DNA of 64,000 nucleotides from Nibrella saemangeumensis. GTDB taxonomy: Bacteria > Bacteroidota > Bacteroidia > Cytophagales > Spirosomataceae. This document shows, in pieces, positions 51,483-60,637 of this stretch. The notes beneath the pieces are model-generated. The model was not told where the DNA came from and did no database searches. It was given only the letters and a program-made list of their open reading frames with translations. The translations under genes were made by a program, and so were the position numbers. The DNA is taken from contig NZ_BAABHD010000030.1 of the NCBI RefSeq assembly GCF_039541915.1, forward strand, positions 62,001-126,000. The letters run 5' to 3'. Every line of letters begins with the position of its first letter. The first letter of the stretch is position 1.

Positions 51483-52482
51483 ACGCTGCTCCAGCGTTTA
51501 TCCGACGATGACTCCTTTTGAAACACGCCTTGATCTGAATGACCTGAAAACCGCCATTGATGCAATTCGGGCCGAAGTGGGTAAAGTGATTGTTGGTCAG
51601 CACCAGACTATTGACCTGCTGCTGACGGCGCTGCTCGCCGACGGCCATGTACTGCTGGAAGGGGTACCCGGTGTTGCCAAAACCTTGACGGCCAAACTGA
51701 TGGCCAAAACACTTTCTGTTGATTTCAGCCGTATCCAGTTTACGCCCGACCTGATGCCGTCGGATGTGCTGGGCACGTCGGTCTTCAACCCGAAACACTC
51801 TGATTTTGAATTTAAGCCGGGACCCATTTTCGCCAATATCGTGCTCATTGACGAGATCAACCGGGCTCCCGCCAAAACGCAGGCGGCCCTGTTTGAAGTG
51901 ATGGAAGAGCGGCAGATCACCTACGACGGCACCACCTACCCCATGACCGAGCCGTTTCTGGTACTGGCCACGCAGAACCCAATTGAGCAGGAAGGTACCT
52001 ACCGCCTGCCCGAAGCCCAGCTCGACCGCTTTTTGTTCAAGGTCCTCATCGGCTATCCCGAAGAAACCGAAGAAGTGGCTATTCTGAAAGGTCACCACGC
52101 CCGCCAGAACCTGAGCGATGCAGTTGAGGCCGTTCAGGCAGTAGTTTCCGCTGACCAGTTACAGGCGTTGCGCGGCAAAGTGCATCAGGTTCACGTCGAA
52201 GACAAGCTATTCGACTACATCGCGCAGCTTGTCCGAAGCACCCGCGCCAACAAAGCGCTGTATCTGGGTGCTTCGCCCAGGGCGTCGGTGGCGTTGCTCA
52301 ACAGTGCCAAAGCGCTGGCCACCTTACGGGGCCGGGACTTTATTACACCCGAAGATGTGCAGGAACTGGCCGCCCCTGTGCTTCGGCACCGGGTGCTGCT
52401 CACACCGGAACGCGAAATGGAGGGCGGCACCGCCGATGAAGTAATTAATCAGCTTGTTCACCGGCTGGAGGTACCCAGGTAG
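51475..52482 (+). CDS. MoxR-type AAA+ ATPase
   Basis: A 335-residue AAA+ ATPase. Walker A is GVPGVAKT near 64, Walker B IVLIDEINRA near 122, sensor 1 ATQNP near 164, and the arginine-finger/sensor 2 region follows (GASPRASVALL near 264). MoxR ATPases act as chaperones for partner proteins, often with a DUF58 protein, but no DUF58 gene follows here. ATG 51508 is an alternative start. Confidence 0.92.
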   Translation: MPERCSSVYPTMTPFETRLDLNDLKTAIDAIRAEVGKVIVGQHQTIDLLLTALLADGHVLLEGVPGVAKTLTAKLMAKTLSVDFSRIQFTPDLMPSDVLGTSVFNPKHSDFEFKPGPIFANIVLIDEINRAPAKTQAALFEVMEERQITYDGTTYPMTEPFLVLATQNPIEQEGTYRLPEAQLDRFLFKVLIGYPEETEEVAILKGHHARQNLSDAVEAVQAVVSADQLQALRGKVHQVHVEDKLFDYIAQLVRSTRANKALYLGASPRASVALLNSAKALATLRGRDFITPEDVQELAAPVLRHRVLLTPEREMEGGTADEVINQLVHRLEVPR

Positions 52483-52485
52483 CGC

Positions 52486-53478
52486 TTATAAAGCCTGGGG
52501 GGCTTTTTTTGTCAGGTAGGGATCTCTGGAACTGGCGGTATACTGGCCATTTATAATCTCGTCTTTGATGACGAACAGCGGACGCCCCTTCACCTGGAAG
52601 AATATCCGCAGTACGTATTCGCCAATGATACCCAGCGCTACCAGCTGAACCCCGCTGAACCAGATAATGATGAACAGCAGGGCCGTGAAGCCTTCAGGCA
52701 CGTGTCCGTATACAAAGCGCTTGATAATGGTAGCGATGAGGTAAATAACAGCCACAGAGATGGCAAATACACCTAGCCTTGTAATAAAGCTGATGGGCGC
52801 TTCGCTAAAATTGAATATACCGTTATAGGCCAGCCGCCAGAGCATTTTGAACGAGTATTTCGGGCTACCGGCTACCCGGCCGCTTCGTTCGTAAGGAATA
52901 CCAATCTGACGAAAACCGATCCAGGTGCGCATCCCCCGGATGTACCGGCTCTCTTCCGGCATCCGGTTCAGCACGTCCAGCGCCCGGCGGCTGATGAGTG
53001 AAAAGTCGCCACTATCCAGCGGAATGTCAATATAAGAGATCGAGCGTAGTATGCGATAAAAGGTATGATAGGCCATGCGTTTGAGCCAGCCTTCCTTGCG
53101 CTGCCGGCGAACGGCATACACCACGTCGTACCCTTCCTGATAATGCTTATAGAATTCAGACAGAAGTTCGGGGGGATCCTGTAGGTCGCCGTCGATTACC
53201 ATAACGGCCTCGGTGGCGCGGGCTGAGGCCAGACCGGCACTGAGCGCCGTCTGGTGTCCATAGTTACGGGACAAAAACACGCAATGGTACCGCTCATCGG
53301 TCAGGGCCAATTGCTGCATCATGACCGGTGTGGTGTCCCGGCTGCCATCGTCGACCAAAACTACCTCAATGGTCAGGTCAGACGAATCCATCAGCGCATT
53401 CAGGCGGCTGACCAGATGCGGAAACGACTCACTCTCATTATAGAGCGGAGCAACAATAGATATCTGCGGGCCTTCCAA
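52486..53478 (-). CDS. GtrB/DPM1-like glycosyltransferase family 2 protein
   Basis: A 330-residue GT2 enzyme. Landmarks: VDDGSRDTT near 42, DGDLQDPPE near 96 (metal-binding DxD-like), and two C-terminal transmembrane helices (about 235-255 and 265-290), as in enzymes that attach sugars to polyprenyl phosphate. The only early start is TTG 53478. It is the last gene of a five-gene operon. Confidence 0.9.
   Translation of the reverse strand: MEGPQISIVAPLYNESESFPHLVSRLNALMDSSDLTIEVVLVDDGSRDTTPVMMQQLALTDERYHCVFLSRNYGHQTALSAGLASARATEAVMVIDGDLQDPPELLSEFYKHYQEGYDVVYAVRRQRKEGWLKRMAYHTFYRILRSISYIDIPLDSGDFSLISRRALDVLNRMPEESRYIRGMRTWIGFRQIGIPYERSGRVAGSPKYSFKMLWRLAYNGIFNFSEAPISFITRLGVFAISVAVIYLIATIIKRFVYGHVPEGFTALLFIIIWFSGVQLVALGIIGEYVLRIFFQVKGRPLFVIKDEIINGQYTASSRDPYLTKKAPQAL
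52490..52510 (+). terminator. Terminator after the MoxR gene
   Basis: AAAGCC-TGGGG-GGCTTT hairpin followed by further T residues. The hairpin overlaps the end of the convergent glycosyltransferase gene. Confidence 0.75.
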
Positions 53479-53549
53479 CAGCTTGTTTAGTTAGTAATCA
53501 GACAAAAATAGACGGTTATGCCAAGAACCCGCGCACCCGCTACAGAGTT

Positions 53550-55376
53550 TTATTCTGCGGTTTTCGGCTTATCGGCCGCTTTCACCGTTTCAGACGGGCG
53601 TGGTCCAAGCCGCACGCCCGTCTGAAACCAGCGCAGGTTCTGCCCGGCAATGGCCGCCACATCCACCCGACCACTATCAGCACCAGGCAGGAGCACCCTG
53701 GGAATCGCCATGTTAAAACCGGGCTGTTGACGATTCAGCCAGTTCAGGTTCGCATCAGCCTTAAACAGGACATTGTACGAGGGTGAGTAAACCCGCAGCA
53801 TAACTGCAGCCTCCCGCGACCAATGCGTTGGTAGCTGAACCGTCTGGTTTTCGACAACAATATAATCCGGCTCATACCGGACAAATAAAGGAATCCGATT
53901 CAGCTCCAGCCCTTCAAAAGACGGCTGAGCTACCATGGAGTCCAGATGGGCCATGAATGGGTCATGCGGGTACGTGTACAGCTTTTGGCTGGTTAGCTGG
54001 TTCATGGTACCAGCCAGAAACGTAGCAAACAAGCTGCCGGGCGTGGCTCCCAGGCCATAGCCGTTGTACCGCTGGTTTACCGCCTGCGTCAGCAGCGTTT
54101 TCCGCCGTTCAATGACCAGGGGGGTGTACAGCCAATACGACAGTACGCTGACCAGGCCACCTACCAGCAGGATCAGTCCCTGATAACGACGCCCCGGGAC
54201 GGGCTGCCGGTACGGACTGAACACATACAGGCAATAGGCCAATACCAGGAAAAGAGTCGGATAAAGCTTGTAATTGCTGACCAGAATGACATCGTAACCG
54301 AAGCGCGACCGCAATAAGGCCACAATAACGGCATTGGTCAGCAGGTAGAGCAGACAACCCACCAGAAACATTTCCGCCCGGCTTATGGCCTGGAGCCGCG
54401 TCCAGATAAGAGACCAGCCGGCACCATAAGGCTCATTGGCACCGGGCCGTAGCAGGAGCATACTAAACCAGAACAGCATCCAGACCACCAACCCAAAACC
54501 GGCCAGTACCGGCAGAACGATGCGGAGAGTGGTGGATTCATGCGTCGGCAGAAAATCAAACAGGCCGCCGATAAAGCTGAAAAATGACAGCAGGGTCCGG
54601 ACCGGGTGCTCGAACGTGTAAGCGATGCCGGCTTCATTACCCTGTGTAGTAAAACCGGAGAAGTATAGACTCACCGTCAGCATAGCCGACAGCAGCCACG
54701 CAATAGCCACCGAAAACCGCCCCTGCAACAGCACGACACCCAGACCGGCAAACCAGATAAACATTCCATTGCCGTTGGTAAAGGTTGTCAGCACTGCCAG
54801 CGCAATGGCACCCAGTAATGACATAGTGGCCCGATGGCCCCGGTTGGTTAGTAAATACAGCGACAGGAAGCCAAGAAAAACAACGGGCTGGTGCTGCAGG
54901 CCGGTAATGGACCAGAACGTAGTCAGGTAAAACTGAGGCTGAAAAAGTAAAAAAGAGACCGGAATAGCGTAGGCTAACGGGATTCGGTTTCTCTTGAAGA
55001 CGTACAGTAGTAATGCCCAGGTGCCAAGCAGAAATGCAAAGCCACCGAAGATCAGCAGGCGCATATTGAGCATGCCGGTGGTGTGGTAGCTAACCAGCGC
55101 TATCAGCTTGCCGGTAACGATCCGGTGCTCGTTGTTAGGCCTGAGCAGTTCGGCTACCCGGCCCAGCCCCGATGAAGCCTGCAGGTACTTCAGCAAAAAG
55201 CCGGGGAAAGCCTCAACATCATCAAACCAGGGAACATTAACGGCATAGCGATACACCAGCCAGCCCAGCACTACAGGAGGAAGGCCGAGCAGCAGATAAA
55301 CCAGCGCAGGCCTGTCGGACACAGTCTGCCGGATGCGACTGACCGGGGAGTTCAATTGTTGCGAAACACTACTCAT
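53550..55376 (-). CDS. Large multi-pass membrane protein, possible GT-C glycosyltransferase
   Basis: A 608-residue protein with roughly 11 hydrophobic helices in the first ~430 residues, then a soluble C-terminal domain (about 430-608). It looks like a GT-C-type glycosyltransferase, with an acidic pair in the first periplasmic loop (WFDDVEAFP), but no family is recognised. It sits between two GT2 genes and probably uses a lipid-linked sugar as donor. Confidence 0.7.
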   Translation of the reverse strand: MSSVSQQLNSPVSRIRQTVSDRPALVYLLLGLPPVVLGWLVYRYAVNVPWFDDVEAFPGFLLKYLQASSGLGRVAELLRPNNEHRIVTGKLIALVSYHTTGMLNMRLLIFGGFAFLLGTWALLLYVFKRNRIPLAYAIPVSFLLFQPQFYLTTFWSITGLQHQPVVFLGFLSLYLLTNRGHRATMSLLGAIALAVLTTFTNGNGMFIWFAGLGVVLLQGRFSVAIAWLLSAMLTVSLYFSGFTTQGNEAGIAYTFEHPVRTLLSFFSFIGGLFDFLPTHESTTLRIVLPVLAGFGLVVWMLFWFSMLLLRPGANEPYGAGWSLIWTRLQAISRAEMFLVGCLLYLLTNAVIVALLRSRFGYDVILVSNYKLYPTLFLVLAYCLYVFSPYRQPVPGRRYQGLILLVGGLVSVLSYWLYTPLVIERRKTLLTQAVNQRYNGYGLGATPGSLFATFLAGTMNQLTSQKLYTYPHDPFMAHLDSMVAQPSFEGLELNRIPLFVRYEPDYIVVENQTVQLPTHWSREAAVMLRVYSPSYNVLFKADANLNWLNRQQPGFNMAIPRVLLPGADSGRVDVAAIAGQNLRWFQTGVRLGPRPSETVKAADKPKTAE

Positions 55377-55381
55377 GTCTT

Positions 55382-56122
55382 TTACCGATAAGCCTGATAA
55401 ATACGGTACAGCTCACCCCACATACGAAAAAAGTAGCTGAGCTTAACCCTGGATTCATCCTGCTCAACCCACTGCCGGAGTGGTACCTCCACCACGTACT
55501 TATCCAGCCCCGCCCGGCCATGGCGTTGAATCTGCCGGGCGAGAATTTCTACGTCGAATAGCCAGGGGCTGATGAATGTCGCCCGAAATAAATCAGGGAC
55601 CACTACCCTACGGAACAGCTTGGCTCCGCACTGGGTATCGTACACCGCCAGTTTCAGTAGGTTGCTGATGGCGGTGGCGATTATCCGCCCAACATAATGC
55701 CGGAAGTTGTTGCGCCGAATATCGACGCCCAGGTATTTGATACGGGAGCCCATCACCATTTCCCGCTGCGGGTGCTGGTCGAGTTGGGCGCTGAGATCCC
55801 AGATTGCCGGCAGGGGAGTGGCCAGATCGGCATCCAGGTAACCTAGGTAATCAAAGGCTCCTCGCGAGTCATGGGTCATGTGCAGCATACCTGCCCTGAC
55901 CGCCCCGGCTTTGCCCTGGTTCCGGTCGAGGATCAACACCTCTGTTTGAGCCTGGTTACGAGCCTGTAGCTGCTTCAGCACATCGGCGGTGGCATCCTGG
56001 CTGCCGTCGTCGACAAAACAGAAGCTTATATCGGGATGCTGTTGCTGAAACGCCAGAAAGGTGCCAACCGGTAATCGGCTGGCTTCGTTAAAACACGGTA
56101 CAATGATGCAGACCGATGACAT
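55382..56122 (-). CDS. Glycosyltransferase family 2, dolichyl-phosphate glucosyltransferase-like
   Basis: A 246-residue GT2 enzyme without transmembrane helices. Landmarks: PCFNEASRLP near 10, VDDGSQDAT near 38, and LDADLATP near 96. It resembles dolichyl-phosphate beta-glucosyltransferases, which make lipid-linked glucose for later transfer. Spacings of four and five bases to its neighbours support one operon. Confidence 0.85.
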   Translation of the reverse strand: MSSVCIIVPCFNEASRLPVGTFLAFQQQHPDISFCFVDDGSQDATADVLKQLQARNQAQTEVLILDRNQGKAGAVRAGMLHMTHDSRGAFDYLGYLDADLATPLPAIWDLSAQLDQHPQREMVMGSRIKYLGVDIRRNNFRHYVGRIIATAISNLLKLAVYDTQCGAKLFRRVVVPDLFRATFISPWLFDVEILARQIQRHGRAGLDKYVVEVPLRQWVEQDESRVKLSYFFRMWGELYRIYQAYR

Positions 56123-56126
56123 GGTT

Positions 56127-57587
56127 TCAGGGATGGGTGGCTAGCTGGCTCACTGGCTGACGCCCGGCGGTGGTGACGGTTTCCAACTGAATCATTTTAT
56201 GACCATAGTACCCGGCCTGGCAGCGGTTCCAGAGATGCTCGGGATTATCTTTAATATCTTCCACAAACAGACTTGGCGGATACACCCGAATCGGGACCAG
56301 CCGGAGGGTATCATTGCTTCCCTGGGTCAACTGCCGGTATCGTTCGGTCATATCCCGGTCATAAATGGCAGCATCGCCGTTTAGCCAGTCGGTATACATG
56401 GTCTTTAGCGGGATACTGAATCCAATGCTGACAACCACCCAGATCCCGGCCAGCAGAGGCACCCATACCGGCAACCGGAACGTATCGGTCCGCAACCAGC
56501 CCCGACGAACCGCCTGAACCATCCAGACCGTCAAGACATAAAACCAGCCGAGCAGAAAGAAAAGGTAAACCACGTTCATCACCCGGTAAGCAGGTGGTAT
56601 GCCAATGCCATAATAAGACGGAAAAATCATGGCCGCCAGAAAACCGATGTAAAGTACGGTAACAATCAGCGGGGGCAGGTGAAAAAGAGGCCGTGAAGGG
56701 CTGTCCATCCGCACCAGTCGCATGGCAAGCGGAATAAACATGACCGACAACGGAAGAACAGGGGTTTGGACAAGCCATTTAAGAACTGATTTGCCCAGCC
56801 AGATAAACGAAGACACAAAGGAAGCTATGAACTCGCCACTATGCTCATTGCCACCCATCCGAATAGCGTTTCCGGGAGCCCGGAACAACAGCCAGGCCGA
56901 CACTAGGGCCATGAACACCAGGAAGCCCAGAAAACGATCGGCGATTCGCAGAAACAACAGCCGGTAGCCAAACACCGATAGCAACAGCAGCACCAGCAGC
57001 ACCAGGCTGGTTTCGCTGGACCCCACAATGGCAAATACCAGAAACCCTGCCCAAATAGTGGTCAGTGTCCGCAGCAGCCCTGCTCGTAACCGGTACCAGC
57101 GGCTCATCACCGCCAGCAGGTGCAGCGTAAACGCCGTTGGTACGGTATAAGATGCCACAGCCGCCGTCCAGAAAAAAGCCTCCACCATACTCTGCATCGC
57201 AAGAATGAGCAGAAAAAACAAGGCCCCCGTAGTCAGCAGCTGCGTTTTTAATGACCGTCCCCGCAGCAACTCGCTCAGTAAGGAGTACATGGCCAGGAAC
57301 AAGCCCGCAGCAGCCAGCACCGGGATCAGGCGGAAACCGCTGTACCATCCCCAGACCAGCGGATTACCATGAACCAGGAAATTCGAGAAGTAACGGCCGG
57401 TCCAGCCATCGTAATAAAACTTCTGCGCCTGCCAAAAACCAAAGCGAACGGCCGTGTCGGCAAAGCAATAATCATCAGCCGCCGAGGGGTGATTGTGGAA
57501 AGACAGCACGAGTAACGGCACAAACGCCAGCAGAAACAAAAGGGCAGCAACTATCTGTACGGAAAGGCTAACAAGCGGGTGTTTCAT
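56127..57587 (-). CDS. DUF6056-like multi-pass membrane protein
   Basis: A 486-residue protein with about ten hydrophobic helices and a C-terminal soluble part (about 410-486). The first loop contains SAADDYCFADT, similar to the acidic loop of GT-C enzymes. It probably belongs to the DUF6056 group. ATG 57587 overlaps the stop of the upstream transporter by four bases. Confidence 0.72.
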   Translation of the reverse strand: MKHPLVSLSVQIVAALLFLLAFVPLLVLSFHNHPSAADDYCFADTAVRFGFWQAQKFYYDGWTGRYFSNFLVHGNPLVWGWYSGFRLIPVLAAAGLFLAMYSLLSELLRGRSLKTQLLTTGALFFLLILAMQSMVEAFFWTAAVASYTVPTAFTLHLLAVMSRWYRLRAGLLRTLTTIWAGFLVFAIVGSSETSLVLLVLLLLSVFGYRLLFLRIADRFLGFLVFMALVSAWLLFRAPGNAIRMGGNEHSGEFIASFVSSFIWLGKSVLKWLVQTPVLPLSVMFIPLAMRLVRMDSPSRPLFHLPPLIVTVLYIGFLAAMIFPSYYGIGIPPAYRVMNVVYLFFLLGWFYVLTVWMVQAVRRGWLRTDTFRLPVWVPLLAGIWVVVSIGFSIPLKTMYTDWLNGDAAIYDRDMTERYRQLTQGSNDTLRLVPIRVYPPSLFVEDIKDNPEHLWNRCQAGYYGHKMIQLETVTTAGRQPVSQLATHP

Positions 57588-58582
57588 GCAGTAGTGGAAT
57601 GGGTTTCGTTCGGAGGCAGGCTCAATCCTCCCGTCTCAGCCGCTTCAACCGGCGCGGCCGACGACCGTTGCAACCGACCGTTCAGCCACGGATAGGCCAG
57701 TACTGCCAGCAGGATAATCAGGGTACCTATATAGAAGCCGGATGTCATCCGTTCACTTTCGCCGAATACCAGAAAGGCCAGCACAATGCCATAAACAGGT
57801 TCCAGATTAACCGTGAGATTGACGGCATATGCCGAAAACTTACGCATCAGCTGAACCGCAGCCGTATAGGCATACACGGTACAGACGAACGCCAGCACCG
57901 CAAGCCAGAGCCATTGCGTTGCCGATGTAGGCACCAGCCGGTCTGCCGACCACAGGCTCTGATCGGGACTAACCCACATATAAATCAGCAAAAAGAGCTG
58001 GGCTGCCCCAAAGGCCCCGATCATCTCGTAGAAAGAGATCGTCAGCGCATTATAGCGTTGGGTAAACCGGCTATTAATAATGGTAAATACCGCTGCCAGC
58101 ATAGCCGAGAAAATAGCCATGAGCAGGCCGGCCATGCGGTCAAACTCAAACCGAAAGATCACGTAAAGTCCGGCTATGACCACCCCGCCCAGCAACACCT
58201 CGACGGCCCGAATACGCCGGCGCAGAAACAGGGGCTCCAGCACACTAGTCCACAAAGAACCCGTTGCCATACCCGCCAGACAGACAGAGGCATTGGCCAG
58301 CCGGGCGGCCCCGAAGAAGGCAATCCAGTGAATGGCCATCAGGGCCCCGGTACCCATAAGTTGCCATTGAACAGACGCACGCGGTATCACTAACTGCCGG
58401 CGGTAGTACAACACCACCCCCAGACCCAACGCCGACAGTAATGTGCGGTACACTACCAGAGCCGGGGCTTCCAAAGGTTCCAGCAGTAACCCCAGAATGG
58501 CCGTAAATCCCCAGATTACCACCAGAAAATGGAGGTGCAGATAATCCGACAGGTCAGGTTTTCCAATTGAATGTTGGCTCAT
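57584..58582 (-). CDS. EamA/DMT-family transporter
   Basis: A 332-residue membrane protein with ten helices in two EamA repeats (about 15-150 and 165-300). It is the first gene of the glycosyltransferase operon. DMT-family members include lipid-linked sugar flippases such as ArnE/ArnF, so it could flip the polyprenyl-sugar here; metabolite export is the alternative. Confidence 0.88.
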   Translation of the reverse strand: MSQHSIGKPDLSDYLHLHFLVVIWGFTAILGLLLEPLEAPALVVYRTLLSALGLGVVLYYRRQLVIPRASVQWQLMGTGALMAIHWIAFFGAARLANASVCLAGMATGSLWTSVLEPLFLRRRIRAVEVLLGGVVIAGLYVIFRFEFDRMAGLLMAIFSAMLAAVFTIINSRFTQRYNALTISFYEMIGAFGAAQLFLLIYMWVSPDQSLWSADRLVPTSATQWLWLAVLAFVCTVYAYTAAVQLMRKFSAYAVNLTVNLEPVYGIVLAFLVFGESERMTSGFYIGTLIILLAVLAYPWLNGRLQRSSAAPVEAAETGGLSLPPNETHSTTA

Positions 58583-58658
58583 AAACAGTAGGACATCTGC
58601 TCCGCTGAGCTATTGTATGGCTCTTCCGGAACGAGACAATCGGTCAGAGAATCACCGT

Positions 58659-59735
58659 TTAGCGCGGAATTGTATGGTACAAAAGTACGCCTATGGACGC
58701 AAAAATAATGTTTGGCAACCAGACTGCCAGCATTGGATTCAGGTTACCTGATTCGGCGACCCCTTTGGCGAGCATAAAAAAGAGCAGATAGGCAAACGCC
58801 AGAAAGAAGCCGAGCGCCACCTGCCAGCCTACCCCCCGGCGGCTTTTTCGCGCCGACAGAATGACGCCGATGACCGACAGAATAATAATGGCAAACGGGC
58901 GGGTCGTGCGGGAATACTTCTCCAGCAGGTAGGTTTCAACACCGTCGGCTCCCCGGCTTTGCAGCAGCGCGATATAGTTGTTCAGTTCGGGCAGCGTAAA
59001 AGTCTCAAAAAGACTATAGTCACTGTCAAAGTCGGAGGGCTTGAGGTTCAGAGTCGTATCCATACGGGTTCCGGGTGTAAGTGTTTCCCGTATCCCGTCG
59101 ATGGCCCTGATTTTATAATCATAGAGTGCCCATTTCCCCTTCTGGGTATCCCACTCGATGCGGTCGGCGGAGAGTTTCTGTTTAAGTTCGTTGCCGGCTA
59201 CTTCTTCCAGGGTGAACTTATACCCGGTATTCGTCAGGTTGTTATAGCTCTCCAGGTAAGCATAGATATTCGGCGCGATCTTCAGGTGTACGTTGCGGCC
59301 CGTGTAGGTAAATTGATCCTTTACATATTCCAACTCAAAGGCGATCCGGACCTTATTGGCCTGCGGGATTACGTAGTTTACCAGGTAATACGTGGCTACA
59401 CTCAGCACGATAGCACCGGCTATGTAAGGCACCAGAAAACGCATAAAACTAACTCCACTGCTTAAAATAGCGATGATTTCGGTCCGCGAAGCCAGGCGGG
59501 AGGTCATAAATACGGTAGCGATAAACACCATCAGCGGACTAATGGTATTGGCCCAATACGGAATAAAATTCAGGTAATAGTCAATCAGAATTTTATTCAT
59601 TGGGGCATTGTGGTGGTGGAAATCGTCTACTTTTTCGGTGTAGTCGATCACACAGACCACCAATACAATCACCAACACGACGAAAATATACGTTTGCAGG
59701 AAACGCTTCAGAATATACCAATCAAGGATTTTCAT
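58659..59735 (-). CDS. LptF/LptG-family lipopolysaccharide export permease
   Basis: A 358-residue YjgP/YjgQ-type permease. Three N-terminal helices are followed by a periplasmic beta domain (about 130-265) and three C-terminal helices. It belongs to the Lpt complex that moves LPS to the outer membrane; the partners are elsewhere. Its start is 78 bases after the mntR stop. Confidence 0.9.
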   Translation of the reverse strand: MKILDWYILKRFLQTYIFVVLVIVLVVCVIDYTEKVDDFHHHNAPMNKILIDYYLNFIPYWANTISPLMVFIATVFMTSRLASRTEIIAILSSGVSFMRFLVPYIAGAIVLSVATYYLVNYVIPQANKVRIAFELEYVKDQFTYTGRNVHLKIAPNIYAYLESYNNLTNTGYKFTLEEVAGNELKQKLSADRIEWDTQKGKWALYDYKIRAIDGIRETLTPGTRMDTTLNLKPSDFDSDYSLFETFTLPELNNYIALLQSRGADGVETYLLEKYSRTTRPFAIIILSVIGVILSARKSRRGVGWQVALGFFLAFAYLLFFMLAKGVAESGNLNPMLAVWLPNIIFASIGVLLYHTIPR

Positions 59736-59813
59736 AAAAGTCGTTCGTCAATAGTTGCTGGTGATACCACCCTCCGCGAAATCACCAATGACCGCCGGGC
59801 GGCCCCATATTGC

Positions 59814-60470
59814 CTATCTACTAACCAATAAATTTCTAGCCACTTCGTGACTGATAAATAACGATTTTTCCTGGTTAATCTGTACCTGGACCGATTTGTC
59901 GAAATGGCTGATTTCCTGGAGACAGACCTCACTACCCAGCGTAAGGCCGGTGCGGTCGAGGTGCTGCAGAAATTCGGGAGAGTGCTCAAGTACACCCATA
60001 ATCCGCACCCGCTCGTCAACGGCCACCTCCGAAAGTTTTCGATAAGCAGTCGTTGGCATCTGGCCGGCTGGTGTAGGAATAGGGTCACCATGAGGGTCAA
60101 ACTGCGGATACTCCAGATAAGCGTCCAGCCGCTCAACCAGTTCGTCGGAGCGAACATGTTCCAGTTCTTCGGCAATTACATGTACCTCGTCCCAGCCAAA
60201 ACCTAGCTTTTCGACCAGGAAAACCTCCCAGAGCCGATGCCGGCGAATCACTTTCAGGGCCAGCCGCTCCCCTTCTTCGGTAAGCCGTACGCCCTGGTAT
60301 TTTTTATAATGAATTAGCTGCTTTTCAGAAAGCCGCTTCAGCATATCCGATACGGAAGCTGCCCTGGTCGCTGTCATCTCAGCCAGCGAGTTGGTACTAA
60401 CCTCGCCTTCCTGCCGACCGGAGAGGTAGTAGATGGTTTTCAGATAGTTTTCTTCCGTGAAGGTATGCAT
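59814..60470 (-). CDS. mntR: MntR/DtxR-family metal-dependent repressor
   Basis: A 218-residue metal-dependent repressor. The HTH is at about 22-60 (NSLAEMTATRAASVSDMLKRL). The metal-binding/dimer domain follows (RRHRLWEVFLVEKLG near 77; EELEHV near 100). An SH3/FeoA-like domain ends the protein. It is divergent from mntH with a perfect palindrome between them, so it almost certainly represses mntH when Mn is plentiful. Confidence 0.9.
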   Translation of the reverse strand: MHTFTEENYLKTIYYLSGRQEGEVSTNSLAEMTATRAASVSDMLKRLSEKQLIHYKKYQGVRLTEEGERLALKVIRRHRLWEVFLVEKLGFGWDEVHVIAEELEHVRSDELVERLDAYLEYPQFDPHGDPIPTPAGQMPTTAYRKLSEVAVDERVRIMGVLEHSPEFLQHLDRTGLTLGSEVCLQEISHFDKSVQVQINQEKSLFISHEVARNLLVSR

Positions 60471-60557
60471 GCAAGATCAACATCCGGTTTATTAAGCTTT
60501 TTGTGCTTGCTCCTCGAACATTTTATCCACAAAATTAGTTTTTTTAGTATACTTTAA

Positions 60558-60583
60558 AAAAATTTAGACCAGTCTAAATTTTT
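60558..60583. promoter_or_regulatory. MntR operator palindrome
   Basis: AAAAATTTAGAC-CA-GTCTAAATTTTT, a 12+2+12 perfect inverted repeat between mntR and mntH, typical of DtxR/MntR operators. Confidence 0.75.
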
Positions 60584-60599
60584 ATTGAGAACAATCGCA

Positions 60600-60607
60600 T
60601 ATATTTG
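60600..60607 (+). promoter_or_regulatory. Putative -7 box (TATATTTG) for mntH
   Basis: A perfect TAnnTTTG match, 30 bases before ATG 60638 and just downstream of the operator. It excludes TTG 60605 as the start. Confidence 0.5.
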
Positions 60608-60637
60608 TCTCATGGTTCTAAAGTATACACAAATACA

